DNA of 64,000 bases from Chlorocebus sabaeus. Lineage: Eukaryota > Chordata > Mammalia > Primates > Cercopithecidae. The translations under genes and the position numbers were made by a program. Below are positions 10,498 through 20,871 of the stretch, piece by piece. The DNA lies in the NCBI RefSeq assembly GCF_047675955.1, contig NC_132918.1, forward strand, positions 87,807,139-87,871,138. Direction: 5' to 3'. The notes below the pieces were generated by a model that was given only the letters and a program-made list of their open reading frames with translations, had not been told where the DNA came from and did no database searches. Position 1 is the stretch's first letter. Each line of letters starts with the position of its first letter.

Positions 10498-11018
10498 CGC
10501 GCAAAAACAATGGAAGGCAGGTGTAGCAGCCCGCCTCCCCGGTGGCCCCTAACCTTCTGCTGTTCACACCCTTAGTCACCTCTCACCTTGTATCAAAGGT
10601 AGCAGTCAGTGTGATAAATAGGAGTGATAGTTTTTGCATCCAAGATTGGGTTATAAAAAGCATTGCAGCTTCAATCTTAGTCTTTTGTCTGTCTCTCTTT
10701 CTCTCATCACTCACTTTAGAAACGCCACCTGACATGATGTTGAGTAGCCCTACGGAGAGGACGAAGTGAAGAAGTGAGATTTCCTGCCAAGAGCCTCACA
10801 GGCGAGCTTGGAAGTGGATGCTCCGGCCCAGTCAAGTGCTCCAAAGGCTGCGACTCTGGCCAACAACTTGACCACAGCCTCATGAGCAACTCTGAGCCAG
10901 AGCCACCTGCTAAGCCACTCCCAGATTCCCGACCCTCGGAAACTATGGGAGGTAATACACATTTGTTGTGTTACAGTGTGGAGTAATCTGTTACACAGCA
11001 ATGGGTAACTAATACATC
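10498..11018 (+). mobile_element. MLT1-like LTR, nearly complete
   Basis: Begins CAGGTGTAGCAGCCCGCCTCCCCGGTGGCCCCTAACC and runs through a TCTCTCTTTCTCTCATCACTC segment, GCGAGCTTGGAAGTGGATGCTCCGGCCCAGTCAAG, GACCACAGCCTCATGAGCAACTCTGAGCCAGAGCCACCTGC and CTCGGAAACTATGG. It ends GGAGTAATCTGTTACACAGCAATGGGTAACTAATACATC. This block order matches the MLT1 LTR consensus. No proviral interior was seen. Confidence 0.75.
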
Positions 11019-12309
11019 AGGCTACGCTGGGGGTTGCTAGGGTTTGGAAGAGGAAGAAATCCCTGAAGGCTAGGGGTTCTTTGTCAAAGGAACAGGTTTT
11101 GAAGGAAGGATGAGTTTGTAAGAAGTGGCAGAGTCTAATGTGCTGTAGACACGAGTAGAAGTGAACCAGGCAGAGGGGTGAGAGGGTTTCAAAAAAGCTC
11201 CATGGGCAGTGGGTCAAGAGCCAGGGATGGCAGGCCAGAGTGTCTACACTTTATACAGGGAATGGAGCGCAAGTAGGGTCCTTAGGCAAGGAGATGACTG
11301 GGCAGTAGCTAGGAGTGTGAGTCACCACTCGGGGGGCATATAAAAGATGAAATAGCTGTTGTAAAACCAGAGGCAGAGAGGTCAACCAGGAGCCTTCCAT
11401 AACGACCCAGTGGGGGAAACAAAGAGCTGAACTGGGGCACAGCTGAAGTAGGAATGGATTGAAGAGATGAATGGGAAGTACGGCAGGAACATGGTCTACC
11501 GCGTTGAACACTGGCCTCCCGTGGCTGCCTGTCAGAGCCAGAGGTTTCTAAGCACTCACTTGGTCATTTAATATGTGTGCATATTTAGTTCCATGCCTGA
11601 GGACACAGCTACCGCAGGACACATTTTTCACTCAAAGCACCACCGTTCATGCATATAACATGCTGTTCTGGTACACAGTGCATCGCACTACAAAATTAAT
11701 GCCATAAATATTGTAGATGTTATAGACACAAAATTATAGTAAATATGTAAGCCTCGTTTCCTCTTAAATCAACTTGGCCGCAAGAACTGACTCCAAATTA
11801 CACTATCTTTAATAAAATGAAGTCAACTAATAATACTGATAATAAAAGAGAACACATGGAAGTAATACAGAGAAAATTCAAAAAATAATCCTTTATACCA
11901 GTGACAGGTCTGAGGAGGAAAGGCCTGAAGAACAATATTAGTATTATCAATCTCATCAAGTCATCCTATGCAACAAAAGAAAAATCATCAATGGAGATTC
12001 AAAGAACATTCTGATCCTGGAATTTTTTGGTTCTCTGGGAAGTGGACATGGTCCAATGACTCCGAGGTTGTCATATCCACTGTGCATGTTAAGTGCAATC
12101 AGGGCCATTCTAGTGGAAAGTATGGCAGGAAAACTGACAAAAGGGCCCTAGCCTTTGGCAGACTGTGTCTTTGACCAACAGAAGTCTTAAGAGACTGGAG
12201 GTAAAGAAGTAACATGCCCTCGGGGTGAAAAGAACACATGTGGCCTTTCCTTCCCAGATATACAAGGGTAGTGCCCAGCTAGCTTAGTGTGCGTGGGAGG
12301 TCTTTTAGC
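11019..12309. other. mostly unassigned; possible old L2 in antisense
   Basis: Purine-rich 11040-11480 (GGCAGAGGGGTGAGAGGG, GGAGATGACTGGGCAGTAG, GAAACAAAGAGCTGAACTGG) is reminiscent of antisense L2, but the match is too weak to call. From 11560 to 12309 I recognise nothing. Confidence 0.3.
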
Positions 12310-12430
12310 CTACACTCATTTTGTAGTTAGGAAAACTGAGGCTGAGAAATTAAAGCTACTAGCTCAGGTCAGAGAGCCTGAAGATGAGATCGGGGCTGGC
12401 ATCCAGATTTACTAAGGGAATAACATACTT
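12310..12430 (-). mobile_element. MIR element, antisense
   Basis: TTTTGTAGTTAGGAAAACTGAGGCTGAGAAATTAAAGCTACTAGCTCAGGTCAGAGAG is the antisense MIR core (TTACAGATGAGGAAACTGAGGCTCAGAGAGGTTAAG), followed by GGGGCTGGCATCCAGATTT. Confidence 0.65.
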
Positions 12431-12476
12431 CAACCCCGGGCAGGGAGAGGCTCAATCACCCACATCGGCAGCTTCG

Positions 12477-12516
12477 CTAAAGGATCCTCTGTCACTAAAG
12501 GATCCTCTGTCACTAA
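12477..12516. repeat. 18-bp short tandem repeat
   Basis: The 18-base unit CTAAAGGATCCTCTGTCA occurs twice exactly (12477-12494, 12495-12512) and begins a third time with CTAAG. Confidence 0.9.
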
Positions 12517-12939
12517 GTTAGTCCTGTCAATGGAACTACAAAAGACAAGTGCTGAAAGAAAGCTCCTTCCTGTCTCTGACACGTCAGAGTGGAATGTTCG
12601 TCAGCTTTCTTATGGGGAACACGTGCTAAAAACCCAGCTTGAGTAACCTATGCTTCTCTGCTTGCTATGATCAGACAAGGAGACTGTCATCACAGCGTAG
12701 AGGCCAGTCCTGCTAACATCATACTGTGCTGGGACCACAGAGATGCTCAGCAAGCGTCCTTTTAGATTAAAAAGCAATAGAGGTAGGGACATTTGCTCAT
12801 GAAAGTTAGACACGATAAATTCACAGAAATATAAACATATCTCTACTTGGGAAACAGTGACGTCTGTATACAGTATGTACATATAAATAGCAAGACAGCT
12901 GGGTCAGGGAAGAGAGAGTCGCTCTCCATCCCAAAAATC

Positions 12940-13090
12940 GTAACAGAAAACCTATATTCACATCCTGACTTTACCACTTAGCCATGTGACCTGCAGGTTA
13001 CTTCACTTCCTGGAGCCTTGTTTACCCAAATTATAAAATAGAAATAAATATCCTCTTCTTTGCCAACCTGCCAAAAAGATTGCGAGAGAG
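12940..13090 (+). mobile_element. MIR element
   Basis: CACATCCTGACTTTACCACTTAGCCATGTGACCTGCAGGTTACTTCACTTCCTGGAGCCTTGTTTACCC matches the MIR core order (GCCACTTACTAGCTGTGTGACC...CTTAACCTCTCTGAGCCTCAG). Confidence 0.6.
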
Positions 13091-13792
13091 AAGTACCTAC
13101 ACAGCCCCCAGCCAGGCTCACAAGCAGCCATGGCAAACCTCCATGCACAATCAGACAAGGAGCCTCCTGAAACGTATGCTCCATTTGTGTATGAGTCCCA
13201 CACTAGCAGACTCGGGCCAGAGCACCTGTCCTCCCAGCCCCAGAACTCCCACTCCTCCTCTCCTACCATGCTTACTTCATCTGCTGATTATGAAATGTGC
13301 TATTTCTGTCCAGGGTTTGATTCCTGCTCAACTTTTTTCTTTCTACTTCTGCCTCTCTCAGCTAGAAACCTGTCCTGACCCCACCTGAATCCCCCCGTGT
13401 TGCAGCCACACCAGCCCACGGGGCATCTAGTGCAGCCAGGCACTCTCACTTACACTGTCCTTACCTCGGTGATGATGGAGCCTGGACGCACAATGCCCAC
13501 TAACAGTCAAGCTTATTTTTATTTTACTTCCGTACTTTTGGAGGCAAGGAGTGTGGACAGCTTCGCTGCCCTGAATGTCGCTTGGTGCTCATGTGAATTA
13601 GATGTCCCCATCTTCATCACCCTGTCAGGAGACGGATGCCCCCACTCATGTGGTTACTTCAGAGGCAAAAGTATCTCTTCCCTAAGACCTCTGCCAATCT
13701 CTAGTTGCCTCTCCCCATTGCTGTGCGCTCTTTAGCTTCCCCTGTCCCTTCCTTTCACCAACTGATTAGTAAATGAGCAGATGCAAAAGCTT
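13091..13792. other. no recognised feature
   Basis: Relatively C-rich sequence. Overlapping open frames at 13080-13388, 13130-13378 and 13397-13735 have proline- and serine-rich translations, expected from composition, and no domain. Confidence 0.4.
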
Positions 13793-13805
13793 AAAATCCA
13801 ATCCA

Positions 13806-14074
13806 TCGCAAGAACAGAAAACCAAATACCGCATGTTCTCACTCATAGGTGGGAACTGAACAATGAGATCACTTGGACACAGGAAGGGGAACATCACACA
13901 TCAGGTCCTATTGTGGGGAGGGGGTAGTAGGGAGGGATAGCATTAGGAGATATACCTAATGTAAATGACGAGTTAATGGGTGCAGCACACCAACATGGCA
14001 CATGTATACATATGTAACAAACCTGCACGTTGTGCACATGTACCCTAGAACTTAAAGTAAAATAAATTTTTTAA
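13806..14074 (+). mobile_element. 5'-truncated L1PA-type LINE-1 3' end
   Basis: Matches the end of ORF2 and the 3' UTR of primate L1: CGCAAGAACAGAAAACCAAATACCGCATG, CTCACTCATAGGTGGGAACTG, a G-rich tract, GATATACCTAATGTAAATGACGAG, GTATACATATGTAACAAACCTGCACG and GTACCCTAGAACTTAAAGTA, followed by an A-rich tail. A 13-bp duplication with one mismatch flanks it: AAAATCCAATCCA at 13793-13805 and AAAATGCAATCCA at 14075-14087. Only about 270 bp was copied, so it has no coding capacity. Confidence 0.92.
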
Positions 14075-14087
14075 AAAATGCAATCCA

Positions 14088-15295
14088 AAGACCACCCATC
14101 CACTTCTGTTTACAAGCTCATGTCTCCTGATACCTCTCTCCTCTGGCAGATGGAGCCAGCACAAGCTCTTGAGGGAGATTAGGTGGAGCCCTGGGACACC
14201 TCTAAAACAGAGCTCCCCAATTCTGATGGGCTGGAGACTCCAGGGAGAGAGGAAATGCTTCAACACCCTTTCCCATCAACCTGACCCCTTCTTCACATTA
14301 ACTCTTACGGTCTGATTCCAGCCTGTTCCTTCACAAGGACACCATTCACATACAACCATGTTTTGCCTGAAAAAGAGAAACCTGAATAAGCCAAGAGCCC
14401 TCCTTTGATGTGTAGGAGAAAGTCTGTTTCCAAGCCTCCCATCTCTCGGCCAGGCAGTTGGCAGCCTCTTTCTCTTTTCTCCTCCAAAGGAAGGCCAACA
14501 TGATTAAAGCTCTGCCCCTTTCGTTCCCACTTGGAACGTTTACAACTGGTGATTAATAGCCTCTTAAACAAGAGTGATCCTCTACTCACTATTGATTTGG
14601 CTGCTAAGTCAATTTGATTCAAAAGTAAAAGAAACATGTATTCATTGTCTCAGTTCCTCGGGAAACTCGGAAGTTGCAGACTAAATGATGAAGAAACCTA
14701 CAGAACAATAACAGAAGGATGATAGGGTGACCAGCACATATTCCTCAAATGACATAAAGTACTGAGTAAGGTTTTTTTTCCCTTTATAATTAAGAGCCAG
14801 GGTAAAAGTAACTCCAGCCGCTTCCATCAGTTACATGTCACAGGAAGGACAAGGTACCATTCCTAACTCGGGTAACTGCCTTTCGCATCCCCAAAGGTTC
14901 TCATTTCACTGTAGAGTCCAGGGTAAGCTTTGTGGTAGAGAACATTTTGCAGCTATGAATCACAATTCCCATAAAGAAGTGTTTCCCCTCCACTCCCTGA
15001 CTTGCTGAGCATCCTCATCTATGTTCCTATGCTCCAATTATAAATTCCCATCCCAAGACCGAAGGATCACAAAGATGAGCAAATCCTCCAGCTCTGCTCC
15101 TTAGCCCATAATTCTTGCCTCAGGTCTGAAGGTTCCACACTCTAACAGGTTGATAATCTCTGCCTTCCCCACCAGAGTGCTCAGAGGGCCTTAAGGGGAG
15201 GAAAACAGAGACCGAAATGTCAAATATTACTTCACTCCCCTCCACCAGAGGCTCAGAAAGAGTGGTACACAGGAGTCCACATTCTTTTATGCTCT
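14088..15295. other. no recognised feature
   Basis: About 1.2 kb without an element I can name. A 110-residue minus-strand open frame (14305-14637) has no domain. Confidence 0.4.
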
Positions 15296-15306
15296 AAAAT
15301 CATGCC

Positions 15307-15635
15307 AGAGGCCAGGGGCCAGTGGCTGGGGGCCAGGCGCGGTGGCTCATGCCTGTAGTCCCTGCACTTTGGGAGACTGAAGTAGGGGGATTGCTTGAGC
15401 CCAGGAGTTCGAGACCAGCCTGGGCAACAGAGTGAGACCCTGTCTCTATGAAAATTAAAAAATAACTTAACCGGGCATTAGTAGCACACACCTGTAGTCC
15501 CAGCGGCTTGGGAGGCTGGGGTGGGAGAATCACTTGAGCCCCTGGAGGTTAAGGATGCAGCAAGCCATGATCGTGCCACTGCACTCCAGCCTGAGACCCT
15601 GTCTCAAAACTGTATCTATGAAATAAAATAAAATA
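15307..15635 (+). mobile_element. AluJ, sense
   Basis: Old Alu starting GGCCAGGCGCGGTGGCTC at 15331, with AGCCCAGGAGTTCGAGACCAGCC and GGGCAACAGAGTGAGACCCTGTCTC in the left arm, which are AluJ characters. The tail is AAATAAAATAAAAT. A decayed duplication AAAATCATGCC / AAAATAATGCC flanks 15307-15635, leaving about 24 extra bases (GGCCAGGGGCCAGTGGCTGG-like) at the 5' end, possibly a local duplication of the Alu start. Confidence 0.9.
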
Positions 15636-15849
15636 AAAATAATGCCTTTAGCTAAGTCATTGAAACATTCTGATTAAATGCCCAATCATCTGTCTGGTTT
15701 AGACTCTAATCACAGTCATTATCTCATCTTTTAGTTAAATGTTATAAAACTTACATAGCATATCTTATGAATCCATATAAGCCTTTCTTCCATGCACATC
15801 TGAGATACATACAATAACAGTAATAAAAACAAGAGTAATAACATTAAAA

Positions 15850-15940
15850 ACAGTATTTATAGAGTGCTTACTCTAGGCCAGGCTTGGACTAGTTCATATA
15901 CATTACTTCAGTGAATCTTCATAACTAAGTTTTGGTATTT
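15850..15940 (-). mobile_element. MIR fragment, antisense
   Basis: TATTTATAGAGTGCTTACTCTAGGCCAGGCTTGGACTAGTTCATATACATTACTTCAGTGAATCTTCATAAC matches the antisense MIR end (TATTGAGCACCTACTATGTGCCAGGCACTGTGCTA...CATTATCTCATTTAATCCTCACAA). Confidence 0.55.
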
Positions 15941-16920
15941 TGTTTATTTTGTTTTTATATTTAATTACCTGCTCTACTGTTCTTCCTTCCTCTCCTGCAC
16001 CAATGCCACAAACCACGCCCTTGGCCCAATGTGTTCACATGTACCTAAACAAATCCACCCCACAGGGTCACCGGCAACACAGTTCCAACTCCTAGCCCGC
16101 TCACAGCATCACCTCTTATGGAACCTGGAGATTTGGGGTCTCAGAAACATCTCTTTCTAAAACCTACCAAGAATACCCTGAACAGGAAAGTCACGCTGTC
16201 TCATTCAGAATCAGAGGAACAGCCATCATCTGACCAAGCCACATTCTGAACATGCACTACTGAAAAGCACTCCCTAGAATAAACAAACCCAAGGACCACT
16301 TTTATCATTCCTGCTCCTCACACCAGAAACTTTGAGTCTGTGGTTTTCTTGAGGCTTCTCATTTTCACTTTTCTCTTATACCTGTTTCAAGATAGGAGGT
16401 GTAAGCACAAACACTGGCAGTTGCATGCATGGGCACCTTCATCCCTGCAAACATTTTGATTAAATGCCAATTAATTTAAAATCTCCCACGTGGTCTGATT
16501 TCAGGGTTCCCTAGACTCCTTTATTTAGAGGTAGCAGTTAGAGCCCCATTGGGGGAAGACTCATCACCATACGGAAGCAGAGGCTCTGGAAACACCTTGG
16601 AAAGAGTCATCCCTGAGTCTTCATCGTCTCCAGGTCAAGGGAGCTGTAAGGAATCTAAGCCTTCATTAATCCCCCAGATACTCACACGATTATTTGTCAA
16701 ACAAGATTCAGATGATTGGGGCTCAGAGACCCAACATTACTTTGCTGATTCAATGTTGAAAATGAATTCATAAACATGTAAAGGCATAGTTTCTCCATTT
16801 AATTATCTAGAGATTAAGAAACACTGAATCTGTCAGACCCAATCATTTGGGACATGCTTGACAAATATCACCTTCTTCCCTCCCTAAAAACAACCAGAGA
16901 CGGTGAAAAGAGAATGGGGT
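15941..16920. other. no recognised feature
   Basis: Nearly 1 kb with no recognisable repeat, exon or RNA gene. Confidence 0.4.
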
Positions 16921-16924
16921 CTTC

Positions 16925-17098
16925 AATAGGTTGAAACTGGGTCCTTACCCTAGCTGTGCCACTAACTGGCAGTTAGGATCTTGCAAATGGTGTCTCCAAA
17001 AGGCGAATTTTCCTCATTGCAAAATAAGATCAACTCACATGAAACACTAGGATTAAATGAGACAGCCTGTGCCACACAGCAGATACTTAACTTCCTTT
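16925..17098 (+). mobile_element. MIR element
   Basis: AACTGGGTCCTTACCCTAGCTGTGCCACTAACTGGCAG, TTTTCCTCATTGCAAAATAAGATC and ACTAGGATTAAATGAGACAGCCTGTGCCACACAGCAGATACTTAA follow the MIR consensus from core to 3' part. Confidence 0.6.
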
Positions 17099-18340
17099 GT
17101 TCTACAGTTATAACCATGAAACACCCCTCATCATAGTGCTCCAAAATCAAAGTTCTTGCAGGAGAAACAGCAATTCCCAGTTCAACACAGCAGCAAATCA
17201 GTTGTCCAGACTCTACAAACTCAGTAACTCCTCAGCCTACCTGACAACTTACTTTATTAACTGGCTAAAACATCCTAAAGCTGTTTGCATAACACTCTTC
17301 CCTGGGGAACTAGAGATGGAAATGATTATTTGGACATGATCTGAAAAACAAACAGTCGCATCCATTTTACATGGGGTAAAAATATCCCAGACAAGAAGGG
17401 CAGGTAAAAATCCAAATAAATATGAAGGACCATCAAAAAAACATTCAAACAGAATTCAGTGTGGGCTTAACTCTGATGAACTGTACATGCTCAAAAATAA
17501 AATATAACCCACCAAAATACATTGATGTCTATAGCTGTAACATTAACATTGGTGGCAGCTTGTTTACATTTTCGGCCAAGAAGTGTTCTTCCATCTGGTC
17601 ACATACCCGGCATTACACACATATTTTAAAGTTATTTAAATATTTCATGTGTGAAAACAGAGAGGTTACTTCATGTAGGCAAATTTGGAAGAAGTCAAGT
17701 GCTAAATATGCTGCAAAGATCCTGCTTAACCCACGGAAACTGACATTTTTCTTTCAGCCTGCCAGTTAAATGCCTACTCTGCTTTTTAATTCATTCACCC
17801 ACTTCTACAAACATTTGCACTGACATTTTGCCAAAGAGCTATCCCACAAATCTCTAATGGGGAGGGAAGAAAGGAGTACAACAAATAAAACATAAATTTT
17901 AAACTCTGGGGGCATCTTCAAAAAACTCTGGCCCAGGTAAGGCTCCAAATCAAGCCAGATAAAATAAGTACTTTTGATTCTTGTAACTTTTTATTTCTTG
18001 AGCTAATCTGTCTATTCTAATTGTGCTTAACATATCACAAATTCAGTTTCATTATGAAATTCTCAATGGGGCAACCCATTGAGAACTTTAAAGCACATGT
18101 CTACATCCGGCACCCCTCTGCTCAGTCCTGAAACGGCTGGCATTCCACTATGAGGACAAACCAAGATCCTCTGGCTAGCCAGAGGAGTGACAAGCCGGCT
18201 TCCACGCTTCCCACCACTCCTCGCTCCCATGCTCGCACCTGCCTCCCAGCCTGTTACTTGAACCTTCCGAATTCTGCACTGAGAGACTCTTCCTCCAATG
18301 CTCTTGTGGCTAATTCTTTAACCATCTTCAAGTGCAAGTT
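17099..18340. other. unassigned; contains a 115-codon open frame
   Basis: No repeat recognised. A plus-strand frame is open from 17422 to 17769 with an ATG at its start; its cysteine- and lysine-rich translation shows no domain I know, no signal peptide and no obvious splice context. A chance open frame in AT-rich DNA is the simplest reading. Confidence 0.35.
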
Positions 18341-18348
18341 TTTCACGT

Positions 18349-18644
18349 CTTTTTTTTTTTTTTTTTAGATGGAGTCTCGCTCTGTTGCCCAGGCTGGAGT
18401 GCAGTGGCACGATCTCGGCTCACTGCAACCTCTGCTTCCCGGGTTCAAGCAATTCTCCTGCCTCAGCTTCCTGAGTAGCTGGGATTACAGGCATCTGCCA
18501 CCATGCCCAGCTAATTTTTGTATTTTTAGTAGAGACAGGGTTTCACCATGTTGGTCAGGCTGGTCTTGAACTCCTGACCTCGTGATCTACCTGCCTCGGC
18601 CTCCCAGAGTGCTGGGATTACTGGCGTGAGCCACCGTACCTGGC
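18349..18644 (-). mobile_element. Alu (AluS-like), antisense
   Basis: Oligo-T head, ATGGAGTCTCGCTCTGTTGCCC, CAGTGGCACGATCTCGGCTC (so the right arm has GATCGTGCC), GCTAATTTTTGTATTTTTAG and a GAGCCACCGTACCTGGC end. The left arm has CTCGTGATCTACCTGCC. Confidence 0.95.
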
Positions 18645-18784
18645 TGTTACCATCTTACTTTATTTAATATTTCAACCACTTTACATCCCTTTCTACTTTG
18701 CTCTACTTCCATTTTTTTTCATATAACACTTATTTCATTAAATAAAAAAAACATAATTTATGTCTATTGCTTATTATTCTGTTT

Positions 18785-18925
18785 GCCCTGCCAGGAGAGT
18801 ATAAAGACAGCAAAAGTCCTTCTCTGTATTATATGCTCACTCACATGTCCCAAGTGCCTAGAACAATTCCTGGCACAGAATATGCCTCATAAATGTCTGT
18901 TGAGTGAATAACTAAACTGTCAGAG
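18785..18925 (+). mobile_element. LINE-2 3' end
   Basis: GCCAGGAGAGTATAAAGACAGC...TCTGTATTATATGCTCACTC...CCTAGAACAATTCCTGGCACAGAATATGCCTCATAAATGTCTGTTGAGTGAATAAC closely follows the L2 3' terminus. Confidence 0.7.
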
Positions 18926-18950
18926 ACAGAAACATTATGTCATAGAAAAT

Positions 18951-19250
18951 TTTTCTTTTTTTTTCTTTTGAGACAGAGTCTCACTCTCTCACCCAGGCTG
19001 GAGTGCAGTGGTGCGATCTCAGCTCACGGCAACCCGTCCCTGCTGGGTTCAAGCAATGCTCCTGCCTCAGCCTCCTGAGTAGCTGGGACTACTGGTGTGC
19101 GCCACCACGCCAGGCTAATTTTTTATATTTTTAGTAGAGAGGGAGTTTCACCATGTTGGTCAGGCTGGTCTCGAACTCCTGACCTCGTGATCTACCCGCC
19201 TCGGCCTCCCAAAGTGCCAGGATTACAGGCGTGAGCCACCGTGCCTGGCC
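18951..19250 (-). mobile_element. Alu (AluS-like), antisense
   Basis: T-rich head, GAGACAGAGTCTCACTCTCTC, CAGTGGTGCGATCTCAGCTC, AGTAGAGAGGGAGTTTCACC and a GAGCCACCGTGCCTGGCC end. CATAGAA flanks it at 18941-18947 and from 19251, consistent with a target-site duplication. Same orientation as the Alu about 300 bp upstream. Confidence 0.95.
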
Positions 19251-19966
19251 CATAGAACAATTTTCTAGGGTTCCACTAAGAAAAGACTAAGCTGGGAATT
19301 CTGATCTCCCAGGAGATAGACTCTACACTGAAGGAAAGCACCTGGGTGATATCTCCTAGTAGAATCTAGACAGCAAGCTTAAGCAGAGTAAGAGAGAAGT
19401 GGACAGACTGTATACCTCTCAAGGCAGGCCACTGCAGGGTCTCTTCAATTTGAGGTTCAAGGCTCTCAAATCTAGTACCCACCTACCACATCTCGTATTC
19501 ATTCCATCCTTCATCGCATGTGTGGTGAGCTGGGCAGCATGGTTAGACTTGCTTGTACTTCTCCACATTCCACAGAAAAGAGGTGCTTGCTATCAAGTCC
19601 CTGCGTGCACAGGCCAGGCCCCACCCAGATACACATACATGCTGAAAGCCTTTGGCCTCAGGCTCAGCCCTGCAGGCTGCTGAATCAGCCCTGAGCAATC
19701 CTGTCAGTGGACCGGAGCCCACCCCGTCTCCCTGAAGCCCAGATCACTTGTGCTGCCCTAAGTCCACTGTGCACCATCATCTGAAGGGCAGTACAAAGGC
19801 CTCGAAGTACAGCACACTGTCACAGCCACCCCACACCACAGGCCACCCCCAACTCTGAGCTACTGAACTCCACAGTCAGTTAAGACCTTTGTAATTCCCT
19901 CCCACGTTTATAATCATTTTTAAATACGTCTTCTCTCCGGTGACTCATGCTGTGTGCCGGGAAGAG
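19251..19966. other. no recognised feature
   Basis: Moderately GC-rich sequence. A 94-codon plus-strand open frame (19399-19683) shows no domain and no coding context. Confidence 0.4.
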
Positions 19967-20185
19967 TATGGTTAAGAGCGCAGACTCTGCAGTTAAACCA
20001 AGCTTGCTCTGCCACTTACTAGCTGTGTAACCTGTCTACGCCTTCTTCTGTCGCTGTGTAACCTATGTGTGCCTTCTTCTTTACCGGCAATATGGCAACA
20101 GTAACTCTGCCTAGGAAGTAGAGTAACTGTGAAGACAAATGAATTTAAAAGGTAAAGCTCATGGAACAATGAACATAGAACACCC
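19967..20185 (+). mobile_element. MIR element with an internal 31-bp duplication
   Basis: TATGGTTAAGAGCGCAGACTCTGCAGTTAAACC, GCTCTGCCACTTACTAGCTGTGTAACC and GAAGTAGAGTAACTGTGAAGACAAATGAATTTAAAAGG match MIR closely. A block starting GCTGTGTAACCT at 20022 and ending CCTTCTTCT is repeated once at 20053 (period 31 bp), so the core was locally duplicated after insertion. Confidence 0.75.
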
Positions 20186-20189
20186 TCAA

Positions 20190-20545
20190 GATATGACTCC
20201 TATAAACAAAATGTGGTATAGCCACACCATAGCATATAATTAAGCTATAAAAATAAATGAAGTATTGTTACACAGATAACCTTAAAAACATTATGCTAAG
20301 TCAAAAAAAAGCCAGACACAAAAGGCCACCTATGATACAATTCCATTTATATGAAATGTCTAGGATAGGCAAATCCATAGATTCAGAAAGGAGATTTGTG
20401 TCTGCAAAGGGCTGCTGGGGAGGGGGGAGTAGAAAGGGACCACTAATGGGTATGGGGTTTCTTTTGGGGGCAATAAAAATATTCCAAAATTAGATAGTCA
20501 TCAATATGAATTTTGTATATATACTAAACCACTACATTGCACACT
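20190..20545 (+). mobile_element. Old LINE-1 (L1M) 3' end
   Basis: Follows the L1M 3' region: AACAAAATGTGGTATAGCCACACCATAGC, GAAGTATTGTTACACAGATAACC, AAAGCCAGACACAAAAGGCCACC, ATACAATTCCATTTATATGAAATGTC, GGGGCAATAAAAATATTCC and ACCACTACATTGCACAC. An Alu follows immediately. Confidence 0.75.
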
Positions 20546-20565
20546 TTTTTCTTTTGTCTTTGTCT

Positions 20566-20871
20566 TTTTTTTTTTTTTTTTTTTTTGAGATGGAGTCTCG
20601 CTCTGTTGCCCAGGCTGGAGTGCAGTGGCGTGATCTCGGCTCACTGAAACCTCTCTGCCTCCTGGATTCAAGCGATTCTCCTGTCTCAGCCTCCAGAGTA
20701 GATGGGATTAAAGGCATGCACCTCCACATTCCGCTAATTTTTGTATTTTTTAGTAAAGACAGGGTTTTGCCATGTTTGCCGGGCTGGTCTTGAACTCCTG
20801 ATCTCAAGTGATCCCCCTGACTCAGCCTCCCAAAGTGCTGGGACTACAGGCGTAGGCCAGCGTGCCTGGCC
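20566..20871 (-). mobile_element. Alu (AluS-like), antisense
   Basis: Long oligo-T head, GAGATGGAGTCTCGCTCTGTTGCCC, GTGGCGTGATCTCGGCTC, TTTTTGTATTTTTTAGTAAAG and a GGCCAGCGTGCCTGGCC end. The left arm has TGATCTCAAGTGATCC. Confidence 0.93.

Noticed and set aside
13806..14074. A coding LINE-1
   Set aside because: Only the last few codons of ORF2 and the 3' UTR are present; no coding capacity.
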